Below are positions 1 to 8,323 of a stretch of 64,000 bases of DNA, one piece after another. The position numbers and the translations under genes were made by a program. The notes beneath the pieces were generated by a model. The model was not told the origin of the DNA and did not search any database. It saw nothing but the letters and a program-made list of their open reading frames with translations. Within the stretch, counting starts at the first letter, position 1. Each line of letters begins with the position of its first letter. The DNA is from an uncultured Duncaniella sp. (GTDB lineage: Bacteria > Bacteroidota > Bacteroidia > Bacteroidales > Muribaculaceae), in contig CAJTJG010000003.1 of the NCBI GenBank assembly GCA_910576785.1, positions 38,408 through 102,407 on the forward strand, in the 5' to 3' direction.

Positions 1-142
1 AACGCATCGTCCACAACGGTGTTCGACAAGTTCACCCTCCGCAGCAACCCCTCGCGCATGCTCCTGTTCAACAACTCATTTCCAGCGTGGCAAGCCCGTC
101 AGGGGCGGTGTTACGCTCAGACTCAACTTTGATGTACAATAA
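1..142 (+). other. Chimeric segment: 79-bp repeat joined to an OMP gene 3' end
   Basis: Bases 1-79 are identical to 541-619 inside the next gene; identity stops at base 80. From 80 to the TAA at 140-142 a different reading frame gives a tail ending LRLNFDVQ, typical of the last beta-strand of a TonB-dependent or other outer-membrane barrel protein. The 1-79 copy is not in frame with this tail. So this is the end of an outer-membrane protein gene fused to a misplaced copy of the lipoprotein gene, most simply an assembly join at a contig end. A real partial duplication is possible. Confidence 0.6.
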
Positions 143-189
143 GTGACGTTTCCTTGCGTTATTAAATGGACAATACTAAACCGAAACAA

Positions 190-1155
190 ATGAAAATTAT
201 CAAGACATTTGCGCTCGCCCTCCTTCCGGCAGCGCTCCTTTCCTCCTGCCTCAGCAGCGGTTCCGAGCCCAAGGACGAGGCTACATATACTTACGGTGGG
301 GAAGCCTGCTTCAACTATGTCACCGATCTCGAGACCGGCGACGTCGCCACATATCAGGGCGTGAACTATTCCATGCGCTTTGACTATACCGGCGAGACTG
401 TCAAGGTCGACATGACCAATCTCAAGCTCTCGTCCGACCTCTCCGGTCTCTCTTTCAAGCTCCCCGAGCTTCCCCTCAAGGTAGACCAGACCTCGGGCCT
501 CTTCGAGATAAAGGGTTCGAACCTCACTCCCGAGAATGTCAACGCATCGTCCACAACGGTGTTCGACAAGTTCACCCTCCGCAGCAACCCCTCGCGCATG
601 CTCCTGTTCAACAACTCATGGCGCCTGTATCCCATCTACCTGCTCAACTACACGATCAACAACCGCTATGAGGTGGCTTGCTTCCCGGTGGTAAATGTAT
701 TCGTGGGTACCACTGTAAGCCGTTATACCGATTCGACCGGTTCGCCGAAATCGTATACCGACAAGGAGAGCAACAAGTATGTGGTCCAGCTCAACCATGA
801 GAAGAAGACAGCCGACATATCGTTCTACGACATGAAATTTGGCGAGACTCTGCCCACCCAGTCGTTCATGATCAAGGGTGTGCCTGTCAAGTTCAACAAC
901 AACGGCTTCACCATCACCCCCGAGGCCGACACCGTCTACAAGCTCTACTATTTCGGCAACGGCAAGGAGATAGAGGGTTGCTCGCTCACCAATCTCCGCG
1001 CATCGTCCACACTTACCTCAGGCGTCACTGCCATCAATTTCACAGTCGATCTCTCAGCGCTGACCATGTCATACCAGCTGGGTGTCTATGACGTCTCATC
1101 GAGCCTCGGATTCTACTTCCCCGTAAGCAACGATAACAACAACGGCGGAAAGTAA
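190..1155 (+). CDS. Putative lipoprotein of unknown function
   Basis: About 321 residues from the ATG at 190. This start gives a short basic N-terminus, a hydrophobic stretch and a lipobox (LLSSC, Cys at about 20), so the protein is probably an outer-membrane or periplasmic lipoprotein. An in-frame ATG at 166 would add eight residues and weaken the signal peptide. No domain is recognised. The body is rich in Ser, Thr, Leu and Asn with alternating hydrophobic residues, as in beta-sandwich surface proteins. The tail is Asn/Gly-rich. The end of an outer-membrane protein gene lies just upstream, but that join is suspect. An inverted repeat follows the stop. Function unknown. Confidence 0.75.
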   Translation: MKIIKTFALALLPAALLSSCLSSGSEPKDEATYTYGGEACFNYVTDLETGDVATYQGVNYSMRFDYTGETVKVDMTNLKLSSDLSGLSFKLPELPLKVDQTSGLFEIKGSNLTPENVNASSTTVFDKFTLRSNPSRMLLFNNSWRLYPIYLLNYTINNRYEVACFPVVNVFVGTTVSRYTDSTGSPKSYTDKESNKYVVQLNHEKKTADISFYDMKFGETLPTQSFMIKGVPVKFNNNGFTITPEADTVYKLYYFGNGKEIEGCSLTNLRASSTLTSGVTAINFTVDLSALTMSYQLGVYDVSSSLGFYFPVSNDNNNGGK

Positions 1156-1171
1156 TCCCACCGGTCATAAT

Positions 1172-1264
1172 AATTGACAGAAGGATAAAGAAAGGACAGA
1201 AGTGACAAAATAATCAATTGTCGTACTGATGATTGGATTTTGTCACTTCTGTCCTTTCTTTGCA
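1172..1264. repeat. Palindromic intergenic element, copy A
   Basis: Arms 1187-1210 and 1238-1261 are perfect 24-nt inverted repeats built on GGACAGAAGTGACA. The head (CATAATAATTGACAGAAGG, ending at about 1184) is shared with the copies at 14.37 kb and 61.9 kb. It lies between convergent genes and may act as a bidirectional terminator. One of at least seven related copies in the window. Confidence 0.8.
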
Positions 1265-1393
1265 TTATGATTATCTACGTAGTGTTAACGAAGGTTAAAA
1301 ATTCAATACCTGTGAACCATCTTTCCGGCCGGAATGTTAGATAGGTGTAGTTACTATTATTTGCACTGTGTTTTCATGGTATTAGATTTAAGG

Positions 1394-1431
1394 TTAAAAA
1401 ACAACAGGCCCGTCGCGATGACGGGCCTGTT
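1394..1431 (-). terminator. Rho-independent terminator after meaB
   Basis: A perfect 12-bp stem (1403-1414 with 1420-1431) with a 5-nt loop is followed, reading on the minus strand, by a T-rich run. It lies just beyond the meaB stop codon. Confidence 0.8.
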
Positions 1432-1447
1432 ATTGTATGGTGAGTTT

Positions 1448-2536
1448 TTATTTCATGCTGAAATACAGATCGAGTACATCTCTGGCGGCAGTGAATGAGC
1501 TCTGCATATTGGCGAGCACGCGGCTCTCCTTTTCGGCAAGCATACGTTCTATCTCGGGATTGTTGTAGAAATTGTTGCGCAGTTGCTCGTCGATGGTCTC
1601 ATACATCCAGTATTTGGCCTGACGCGCGCGTTTGCGCCCGAAGTATCCGTTTGCCATCACGAAGTCGAAGTAGCGGTCTATCATGTCCCACACCTCCTCG
1701 ATACCGATCTCGTAGTACCCCGAATAGGTGAGCACCTCGGGACTCCATCCCGATTCGGGCATGGGGAAGAGGTGGAGCGCCGAGCGGAACTGGGTCTGTG
1801 CCAGCTGCGCACGTGCTATATTGTCGCCGTCGGCCTTGTTGATCACTATACCGTCGGCCATCTCCATGATGCCGCGTTTTATGCCCTGCAGTTCATCGCC
1901 GGTACCGGCAAGCTGTATGAGCAGGAAGAAGTCCACCATCGAATGGACTGCTGTCTCGCTCTGGCCCACGCCCACGGTCTCCACAAAGATGTTGTCAAAC
2001 CCGGCTGCCTCGCACAGGACTATCGTCTCTCTGGTCTTGCGGGCCACACCGCCGAGCGATCCTGCCGACGGGCTGGGGCGTATGAATGCGCCGGGATGGG
2101 TGGATAGTTTCTCCATGCGGGTCTTGTCGCCTAGTATGCTCCCCTTGGTGCGTTCGCTCGAAGGGTCGATGGCGAGGACCGCGAGCTTGCCTCCCTGCTT
2201 GAGCACATGGAGTCCGAACACATCGATGGATGTGCTCTTTCCGGCTCCGGGCACTCCGGTGATGCCTATGCGCCTGGACCGGCCCGAGTAGGGCAGACAC
2301 TTCTCAATGATCTCCTGCGCTATGGCCTGATGTGAAGGCGAAAGGCTCTCCACGAGTGTCACTGCACGCGACAGAGTGGTGATATCACCCTTCAGTATAC
2401 CCTCCACCATCTCTGCGGCGGATGGGAGGGAGGCGCGCCTGCGTTTTTTGAGATAGGGGTTGACTACCGGCGGCTGTGTCACTCCAGAGTTGACGGTGAG
2501 GCCACCGAAACGTGAATCATTCTCTATATGTTCCAT
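1448..2536 (-). CDS. meaB: Methylmalonyl-CoA mutase-associated GTPase MeaB
   Basis: A 362-residue G3E-family P-loop GTPase of the MeaB/ArgK group, which protects and loads the cobalamin cofactor of methylmalonyl-CoA mutase in the succinate-propionate pathway. The Walker A motif GVPGAGKS is at 94-101. DPSSERTKGSILGDKTRM, FVETVGVGQSE and NKADGDN follow in the usual family order. Length is normal. It is the last gene of a minus-strand unit behind two DUF1573 genes, 26 bp after the nearer one, and ends at a strong terminator. The mutase subunits are not in the window. Cytoplasmic. Confidence 0.95.
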   Translation of the reverse strand: MEHIENDSRFGGLTVNSGVTQPPVVNPYLKKRRRASLPSAAEMVEGILKGDITTLSRAVTLVESLSPSHQAIAQEIIEKCLPYSGRSRRIGITGVPGAGKSTSIDVFGLHVLKQGGKLAVLAIDPSSERTKGSILGDKTRMEKLSTHPGAFIRPSPSAGSLGGVARKTRETIVLCEAAGFDNIFVETVGVGQSETAVHSMVDFFLLIQLAGTGDELQGIKRGIMEMADGIVINKADGDNIARAQLAQTQFRSALHLFPMPESGWSPEVLTYSGYYEIGIEEVWDMIDRYFDFVMANGYFGRKRARQAKYWMYETIDEQLRNNFYNNPEIERMLAEKESRVLANMQSSFTAARDVLDLYFSMK

Positions 2537-2562
2537 GGTGATCTTCGGTATGATGCAGGTGA

Positions 2563-3651
2563 TTATTTCATCTCGCCCACCACACGGACTGTGGTGTTGG
2601 GGTGGTCGGGATCATTGGCTATGATGTTGATGCGGGCGTTGAGCAGCTCGGAGCTTTTCACGGCTGCGGGGTCGACATCCACCTCCACCCGGGCCTTTTT
2701 GCCCGGCTTGATTTTGGTGTCTTTCACTTTCACGGTCACAGCCGGGTCAGAGCATGACACCCGGCGCAGCAGCAGTGGGCTCTTGCCCTTGTTGGTGATG
2801 GTGAACTGATGGCGCGATGGCTTGTCGGTCCGTCTGACGGAGCCGAGGTCTATGGAGGTGACATCGGTGTCGAGGAGTGGCGCCTGCGCCCGTTCGGCAT
2901 CGGTGAGTTTGGAGAAGTCCTCGCTCACTATGGCTACGGTCTCGATCTCCTGGCCGTCGGTGGACGAGGCATCGGGATAGAATGTGAACCGGCCGGTGGC
3001 TATCCCCCAGTCGGGGGTCTTGGGTCCGGTGTGGAGTACAGTCGATATGATGAACTGTTCGCCCGGAGGCACTGCAGCAGGCTGTATCATCACGTTGATA
3101 TATGACGGGACATCCTCCACGCGCGGGCGGATGGTGTCGGACGTGGCGTTATAACACTCTATATACTGGCCCGATGTGGCGCCGCGGTACACTTTGCCAT
3201 AAGGGATATTGGTGGAGCGCAGTTTTACTCCGCTCTCTCCCACATTGAAGGGATAGCGCGAACGCAGCGTATTGCCGCGCCCTATCACCGTGCCCTGTAT
3301 GGAGAGAGTGGTGCGCGACGGTTCCGTGTTGCAGTCCACGTATATGCGTTTGTTGAACCGGCCCGGTCGCCCCGAGGGGTCGAAACCCACACGTATCACG
3401 GCCGTGTCGCCAGGTGCCACCGGGTCATGGCTGTAGTCGGGACGGGTGCACCCGCAGTTGGCGCGTGCCGACATTATGGCTATCGGCTCAGACCCTTCGT
3501 TGACAAGACGGAAGTCGCAGTATACGGTGCCCATGTTCTCGTCGAAAGCCCCGAAGTCATGGTTCTTCTCAAGCCATCTTACGTCAGCCACGGCAGATCC
3601 GGCCGTAAGCATGGCTGAGAGGGCGATGAATGAAAACAGCGGTTTGTTCAT
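2563..3651 (-). CDS. DUF1573 domain secreted protein (long)
   Basis: The ATG at 3651 gives a 362-residue protein starting MNKPLFSFIALSAMLTAGSA, a clear Sec signal peptide; a longer open frame upstream has no signal-like start. It carries at least two Ig-like DUF1573 units. The first, near residue 25, has the family patterns NHDFGAF and CGCTRPDY. The second, near 260, has SIDLGSV and ITNKGKSPLLLRRVSC. DUF1573 proteins are common exported proteins of Bacteroidetes with no settled function. Its ATG overlaps the stop of the upstream DUF1573 gene (ATGA), so the two are translationally coupled. meaB follows. Confidence 0.85.
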   Translation of the reverse strand: MNKPLFSFIALSAMLTAGSAVADVRWLEKNHDFGAFDENMGTVYCDFRLVNEGSEPIAIMSARANCGCTRPDYSHDPVAPGDTAVIRVGFDPSGRPGRFNKRIYVDCNTEPSRTTLSIQGTVIGRGNTLRSRYPFNVGESGVKLRSTNIPYGKVYRGATSGQYIECYNATSDTIRPRVEDVPSYINVMIQPAAVPPGEQFIISTVLHTGPKTPDWGIATGRFTFYPDASSTDGQEIETVAIVSEDFSKLTDAERAQAPLLDTDVTSIDLGSVRRTDKPSRHQFTITNKGKSPLLLRRVSCSDPAVTVKVKDTKIKPGKKARVEVDVDPAAVKSSELLNARINIIANDPDHPNTTVRVVGEMK

Positions 3652-4043
3652 TTCTTGTGGATTACTACGCCGGTGAATGTGAGTTTTGTCCTTTTGCGCG
3701 AGTTGCTGAATTTCACTTTTACCTCGCGGTTCACCTCGCCCGAATAGTTGCGCGGGTCGAACTGTATGGTGATATGCCCTTTCTTGCCCGGAGCTATCGG
3801 TTCGAGCGGAAACTGGGGCTTGGTGCAGTTGCAACCGCCGTTGGTCACGGTGACTATGCTTACGGGTGATGATGTGCCGTTAGTGAACACATAGTCCATC
3901 TTCACCATCCCGCCGGTCGAGCTTACGGTGCCGAAGTCTATGCGTTTTTTCTCGAATGTGACCTCGCCGCTGTCGCGTGTGGCCGCACAGGTGGCGGCGA
4001 CCACTCCGAGCAGAAGTGCGAGTGTGAGTAATATCTTTCTCAT
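3648..4043 (-). CDS. DUF1573 domain secreted protein (short)
   Basis: A 131-residue protein with a signal peptide (MRKILLTLALLLGVVAATCA) and a single DUF1573 Ig-like domain: KRIDFGTV, YVFTNGTSSPVSI, NGGCNCTKPQ and HITIQFDP are hallmark positions. Likely periplasmic or surface. First gene of the unit DUF1573-DUF1573-meaB. A possible -7 box (TATTTTTG on the minus strand, 4051-4058) lies just upstream of the ATG, which would make a very short leader. Function unknown beyond the family. Confidence 0.85.
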   Translation of the reverse strand: MRKILLTLALLLGVVAATCAATRDSGEVTFEKKRIDFGTVSSTGGMVKMDYVFTNGTSSPVSIVTVTNGGCNCTKPQFPLEPIAPGKKGHITIQFDPRNYSGEVNREVKVKFSNSRKRTKLTFTGVVIHKK

Positions 4044-4163
4044 AGGACTACAAAAATACTGATTTTTTTCAAGAAAACAATCTGTGGGCTGCGGTTGTTT
4101 TTCGGATCTGACACGTCTGGATGCTATTTTTTAGAAAAATGATGCCATGCAGTAAATTTATAT

Positions 4164-4171
4164 TAATTTTG
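4164..4171 (+). promoter_or_regulatory. -7 box of metY-cysK promoter
   Basis: TAATTTTG matches the Bacteroidetes -7 consensus TAnnTTTG. No good -33 TTTG is seen. Its position puts transcription start near 4178, which supports the metY start at 4204 over the GTG at 4171. Confidence 0.5.
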
Positions 4172-4203
4172 TGATCATAAAAACATACAAAAGTTTATTT
4201 CTG

Positions 4204-5496
4204 ATGGTAAAAAACAGCAAATATCATTTCGAGACCCTGCAACTGCATGCCGGTCAGGAACAACCGGATCCGGCCACCGATGCCCGTGCCGTACCCATTT
4301 ATCAGACCACATCCTATGTGTTCGGCAGCTCGGCCAACGCCGCTGCACGTTTTGACCTCTCCGAGCCGGGCAATATTTACGGCCGCCTCAACAATCCCAC
4401 CCAGGATGTGCTCGAGTGCCGCATGGCCGCGCTCGAGGGTGGCTCCGGTGCGCTTGCCGTGGCCTCCGGTGCGGCAGCGGTGACTTATGCCCTGCAGAAC
4501 ATACTCCTGCCCGGCGACCACATAGTGGCGGCCGACAATATGTATGGCGGATCATTCAATCTCATCACTCATACGCTCGCATCGCAAGGGGTGGATCACA
4601 CCATAGTGAATGTCAACGATCTCCAGGCGCTCGAGGCAGCCATCCGCCCGGAAACCAAGGCTATCTATGCCGAGACCTTCGGCAACCCCAATAGCGAGGT
4701 GCTCGATATCGAAGGCGTAGCTGCAGTGGCCCACCGTCACGGGCTTCCCCTCATCGTTGACAATACTTTCGGTACACCATATCTGATGCGTCCCTTCGAG
4801 CATGGTGCCGACATCGTGGTGCACTCGGCCACAAAATTCATTGGCGGTCATGGCTCGAGTCTCGGCGGTGTGATAGTGGAGTCGGGGCGTTTCGACTGGA
4901 AAGGCTCGTCGCGCAGCTACCCCACGCTCGCCTCGCCCGATCCCAATTACCATGGAGCTGTATTTGCGGATGTGGCCCCCGAGTGCCCGTTTGTCACACG
5001 CATACGCGCCGTGATACTGCGCGATACCGGTGCAACCATCTCACCCTTCAATGCGTTTATACTACTGCAGGGCCTCGAGACCCTCTCGTTGAGAGTGGAG
5101 CGCCATGTGGAGAATGCCCTCAGGGTGGTGGACTATCTGTCTCATCACCCGAAAGTGGCCAAGGTGAACCATCCCTCACTCCCGGATCATCCCGACAATG
5201 CCCTCTACCGTCGGTATTTCCCGAATGGCGGAGGCAGCATATTCACCTTCGAGATCAAGGGGGGCAAGGAGCAGGCCTGGCGGTTCATCGACTCGTTGGA
5301 GGTCTTTTCGCTTCTGGCCAATGTGGCCGATGTTAAAAGTCTCGTGATACATCCGGCCACGACCACCCACTCGCAGATGACACCCGAGGAGCTCAGCCAG
5401 TGCCACATCACCCCCGCTACCGTGCGCCTGTCCATCGGCACGGAGCATATAGATGATATCATCGCCGATCTCGATCAGGCATTTAAAAAAATATAA
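4204..5496 (+). CDS. metY: O-acetylhomoserine sulfhydrylase (MetY)
   Basis: A 430-residue cystathionine gamma-synthase family, PLP-dependent enzyme. It probably converts O-acetylhomoserine plus sulfide to homocysteine; direct O-acetylserine use is possible. SATKFIGGHG places the Schiff-base Lys at about 211. VPIYQTTSYVF, NPTQDVLECRMAALEGG and DNTFGTPYLMRPFEHGAD are family motifs. The ATG at 4204 is chosen because the alternative GTG at 4171 overlaps the -7 box. cysK follows 22 bp later, so this is a sulfide-assimilation pair feeding both homocysteine and cysteine. Confidence 0.92.
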   Translation: MVKNSKYHFETLQLHAGQEQPDPATDARAVPIYQTTSYVFGSSANAAARFDLSEPGNIYGRLNNPTQDVLECRMAALEGGSGALAVASGAAAVTYALQNILLPGDHIVAADNMYGGSFNLITHTLASQGVDHTIVNVNDLQALEAAIRPETKAIYAETFGNPNSEVLDIEGVAAVAHRHGLPLIVDNTFGTPYLMRPFEHGADIVVHSATKFIGGHGSSLGGVIVESGRFDWKGSSRSYPTLASPDPNYHGAVFADVAPECPFVTRIRAVILRDTGATISPFNAFILLQGLETLSLRVERHVENALRVVDYLSHHPKVAKVNHPSLPDHPDNALYRRYFPNGGGSIFTFEIKGGKEQAWRFIDSLEVFSLLANVADVKSLVIHPATTTHSQMTPEELSQCHITPATVRLSIGTEHIDDIIADLDQAFKKI

Positions 5497-5518
5497 TAAT
5501 ATATATTAAGGTAAAAGT

Positions 5519-6451
5519 ATGATAGCGACATCCCTCACCGACCTCATAGGCAACACACCTCTGCTTGAAGTTAGAAACATAGAACGCGACCTCGGGCTCA
5601 AGGCCCGCATTCTCGTAAAGATAGAGAGTTTCAATCCGGCCGGAAGTGTAAAGGACCGCGCGGCTCTCGCCATGATAGAGGCTGCCGAACGGGAGGGAAA
5701 AATAGCTCCCGGAGCCACACTCATAGAGCCTACCAGCGGCAATACCGGCATCGGTCTGGCATGGATATCGCGCCTGCGCGGCTACACTCTGATCCTCACG
5801 ATGCCCGAGACCATGAGCGAGGAGCGTCGCCGTCTGCTCAAAGCCCTTGGTGCCACCCTCGTCCTCACGCCGGGGGCCGAGGGTATGGCGGGTGCCATAC
5901 GCAAGGCTGAGGAGATCCACGCAGCCACCCCCGGATCGATCATCCCGTCGCAGTTCGACAATCCGGCCAACCCTGCCATACATGAGCGCACCACGGCTCA
6001 GGAAATATGGCGGGATACTGATGGCCGGGTGGATATCTTCGTGGCCTGTGTGGGCACCGGTGGTACTCTGTGTGGCACAGCCCGCGGGCTCAAACGCCAT
6101 GATCCATCCGTCAGGGCTGTGGCGGTCGAGCCGTCCGCATCGCCGGTACTGGCCGGTGGCAAGCCCGGTCCGCACAAGATCCAGGGTATAGGTGCCGGAT
6201 TCATACCTGCCAATTATGATGAGTCGGTGGTCGACGAGATTGTAGAGGTGAGCGATGAGGCTGCTTTCGAGGGCGCACGCCTTCTTGCTTCGGCCGAGGG
6301 GCTTCTCGCCGGCATATCGTCGGGAGCCGCGCTCTACGCCGCCATCGGATTGGCACGATTGCCGGAGAATGAGGGTAAGACCATCGTGACCATCCTTCCC
6401 GACACCGGCGAGCGATACCTCTCCACACCGCTCTTCTCCACCCCTGACTGA
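5519..6451 (+). CDS. cysK: Cysteine synthase A
   Basis: A 310-residue fold-type II PLP enzyme making cysteine from O-acetylserine and sulfide. The catalytic Lys45 lies in FNPAGSVKDRAAL. The substrate loop PTSGNTGIGLAW is at 71-82, and the phosphate-binding GTGGTLCGTARGLK comes later. Length is typical of CysK rather than the longer CysM or cystathionine beta-synthase forms. Co-transcription with metY is likely. A large palindromic element follows the stop. Confidence 0.95.
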   Translation: MIATSLTDLIGNTPLLEVRNIERDLGLKARILVKIESFNPAGSVKDRAALAMIEAAEREGKIAPGATLIEPTSGNTGIGLAWISRLRGYTLILTMPETMSEERRRLLKALGATLVLTPGAEGMAGAIRKAEEIHAATPGSIIPSQFDNPANPAIHERTTAQEIWRDTDGRVDIFVACVGTGGTLCGTARGLKRHDPSVRAVAVEPSASPVLAGGKPGPHKIQGIGAGFIPANYDESVVDEIVEVSDEAAFEGARLLASAEGLLAGISSGAALYAAIGLARLPENEGKTIVTILPDTGERYLSTPLFSTPD

Positions 6452-6642
6452 AATATCAGAATACAAATATAGAAGGATACAAAGGGACAAAAGGCAATCA
6501 ATATAGAAGGATACAAAGGGACAAAAAGGACAAAAGTGACAGAAAATAATTAATTATCACAAAGATAATTAACTTTCTGTCACTTTTGTCCTTTTTGTCC
6601 CTTTGTATCTTTCTATATAAACTTTGTATCTTTCTATATAAA
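6451..6642. repeat. Palindromic intergenic element, copy B, with nested arm duplications
   Basis: Arms 6502-6545 and 6574-6617 pair at 43 of 44 positions. The outer phrase of the left arm is repeated directly upstream (near 6468-6492), and the outer phrase of the right arm is repeated directly downstream (to about 6642), so both sides have been extended in the same way. It lies between convergent genes. Confidence 0.85.
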
Positions 6643-6653
6643 GAGGTGGGGGA

Positions 6654-8186
6654 TCAGCGGATGATGGCCTTGGTGGTCTCCACCTTACCGTTGGCACGGG
6701 TGATTTTCTTGATGAAGAGACCGTTTCCGGGGTTATGCACCTCGACGCCGTTGAGATTGTAGTAGCGGGTGTCCACCACGGGTGATTCGGCGCTCACCTC
6801 ATTGATGGCTGACTCTCCCTCGGTGACTATTTCCGAGCGGCGTATGTCATCTTTGTTGGCACCGTTGAGGTAGAATGACTGTACGCCCATGGACCGTACC
6901 TCGCCCTCGATGGCGGCAATGAACAGGCCGTCACCACCGTTCATCAGGAATGAGTCATCATTGGAGTAGGTGAATGGTATGTCGGTGATGGGTTCGGTGA
7001 CGAACTCTTTCTCAGGTGTGAATGTGTACTTCTCGCCGTTGACAAAGACGTTGAAGAACAGACGGTCCGTGTCAAGGGGCACACCCTCGGTGTCGTAGTT
7101 CAGAATGGTGAAAAGAAGCATCGAGATACCCTCTTCATACGACAGGTCGATTATTATCGGGTCGGCGGGAGTCATCGGCAGTTCCACGAAGGGTGTGAGG
7201 GTGGCGTTGTGTATGTCCATGCCGTCTCCGCCACTCACAATCTCATTGCCCAGATTGATGAGCATCGGTGATGAGGCCTCATAGACGTCGCCATTCTTTT
7301 TCAGTGTCACCGAAGGGGTGAGTGTGTATTTGCCTGAGGCATAGTCCGCGGTCATGAAGAACATGAGGTAGTCATGGCTCACACCGAAATACTGGTCGGA
7401 CGGGAGGGTGACATTACCCTCGGCATCGATGGTGCCGTGGATCCATGCGTCAGGGATATAGCTGTTCAGGCCCTGTATCCACATCTCATTGCCGCTCACG
7501 CCTACATTCACGCGGTAGCCGAAGATCGATCCCCAGCTGTTGACGTAGGACAGAGTGTACTTCGATGTCTCGAGTCCGGCGGGAGGAGTGATCGGATCGC
7601 TGTCCCAGATGGTCATGCGGATGTTCTGCGAGCCGTAGCTCATGTATGTGTGGTCCACATTTGCAAGGCCGCACAGTCCGTCATAGTCAAGGTCGTCGGT
7701 CGATGATCCGGGCAGGATCTGTGTGAGTTTCTTTCCGTCCCAGCTCATGCGCAGGGAGGGGTTCTCGGTGTCGGCCACGATATCCTTCGCGCCATCCCCG
7801 CGCACGGCCTTGAACATCTCCACGTACACTACCACATCGTCCGAGCCATCGCCGGCGGTGCCGGGTATGTACTGTACGGGCTGGGGCAGGGGGAATTCCG
7901 CCACGCCGTCGGTTATGGTTCCGTGGATCCACGAGTCGAGACCATCGTAGTCACGTACCACATTGTGGAGGTATATGTCATTGCCGTTAATGACCACGGG
8001 GGTGTTGTAGCCCGAATTGTTGGTGCGTCCCGGCATATTGTTGTACACAAGGAATTCTCTCGCCGAGGTGTAGACCTCAGGATAGAGGGTGCCTTCGGGC
8101 TGGGATGTGATGAGACCTTCGGGAGCGGCGGCCGACATGGTGAGTGTCATGGCCATTGCTGCGATGGTGAGTAGAGTTTTTCTCAT
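6654..8186 (-). CDS. Secreted protein with type-IX-like C-terminal tail
   Basis: A 510-residue protein with a signal peptide (MRKTLLTIAAMAMTLTMSAA). The middle has repeated beta-rich stretches, including two similar IHGTI segments (SWIHGTITDGVAEF and AWIHGTIDAEGNVTL), which suggest an internal duplication. The last 45 residues (RYYNLNGVEVHNPGNGLFIK then a Lys-rich end) look like a short type IX secretion sorting tail. No enzymatic domain is recognised. Monocistronic, convergent with cysK. Function unknown; probably exported and surface-bound. Confidence 0.7.
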   Translation of the reverse strand: MRKTLLTIAAMAMTLTMSAAAPEGLITSQPEGTLYPEVYTSAREFLVYNNMPGRTNNSGYNTPVVINGNDIYLHNVVRDYDGLDSWIHGTITDGVAEFPLPQPVQYIPGTAGDGSDDVVVYVEMFKAVRGDGAKDIVADTENPSLRMSWDGKKLTQILPGSSTDDLDYDGLCGLANVDHTYMSYGSQNIRMTIWDSDPITPPAGLETSKYTLSYVNSWGSIFGYRVNVGVSGNEMWIQGLNSYIPDAWIHGTIDAEGNVTLPSDQYFGVSHDYLMFFMTADYASGKYTLTPSVTLKKNGDVYEASSPMLINLGNEIVSGGDGMDIHNATLTPFVELPMTPADPIIIDLSYEEGISMLLFTILNYDTEGVPLDTDRLFFNVFVNGEKYTFTPEKEFVTEPITDIPFTYSNDDSFLMNGGDGLFIAAIEGEVRSMGVQSFYLNGANKDDIRRSEIVTEGESAINEVSAESPVVDTRYYNLNGVEVHNPGNGLFIKKITRANGKVETTKAIIR

Positions 8187-8215
8187 GCTGCGTGTATTTG
8201 TTAATGGTATCGTTT

Positions 8216-8275
8216 GAAAAAAAACAAAAGTCAGAGGATCGGTCGAACCGTTGGCGGGTGGGCGGATCCTCTGAC
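8216..8275 (-). terminator. Rho-independent terminator after the TPR lipoprotein gene
   Basis: The 11-bp inverted repeat GTCAGAGGATC / GATCCTCTGAC (8230-8240 and 8265-8275) is followed on the minus strand by a T-rich run (8216-8229). It lies about 50 bp past the stop at 8324. Confidence 0.75.
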
Positions 8276-8323
8276 TTGGTTATTTTATTTATTCTGTATA
8301 TCTATAGTCTGCGGAGGCCCAGA

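Noticed and set aside
4051..4170. Possible SAM riboswitch ahead of metY
   Set aside because: The predicted start site near 4178 leaves only about 25 nt of leader, too short for a riboswitch.
5483..6490. Long minus-strand ORF opposite cysK
   Set aside because: Antisense shadow of a clear CysK coding region; composition is unlike a protein.
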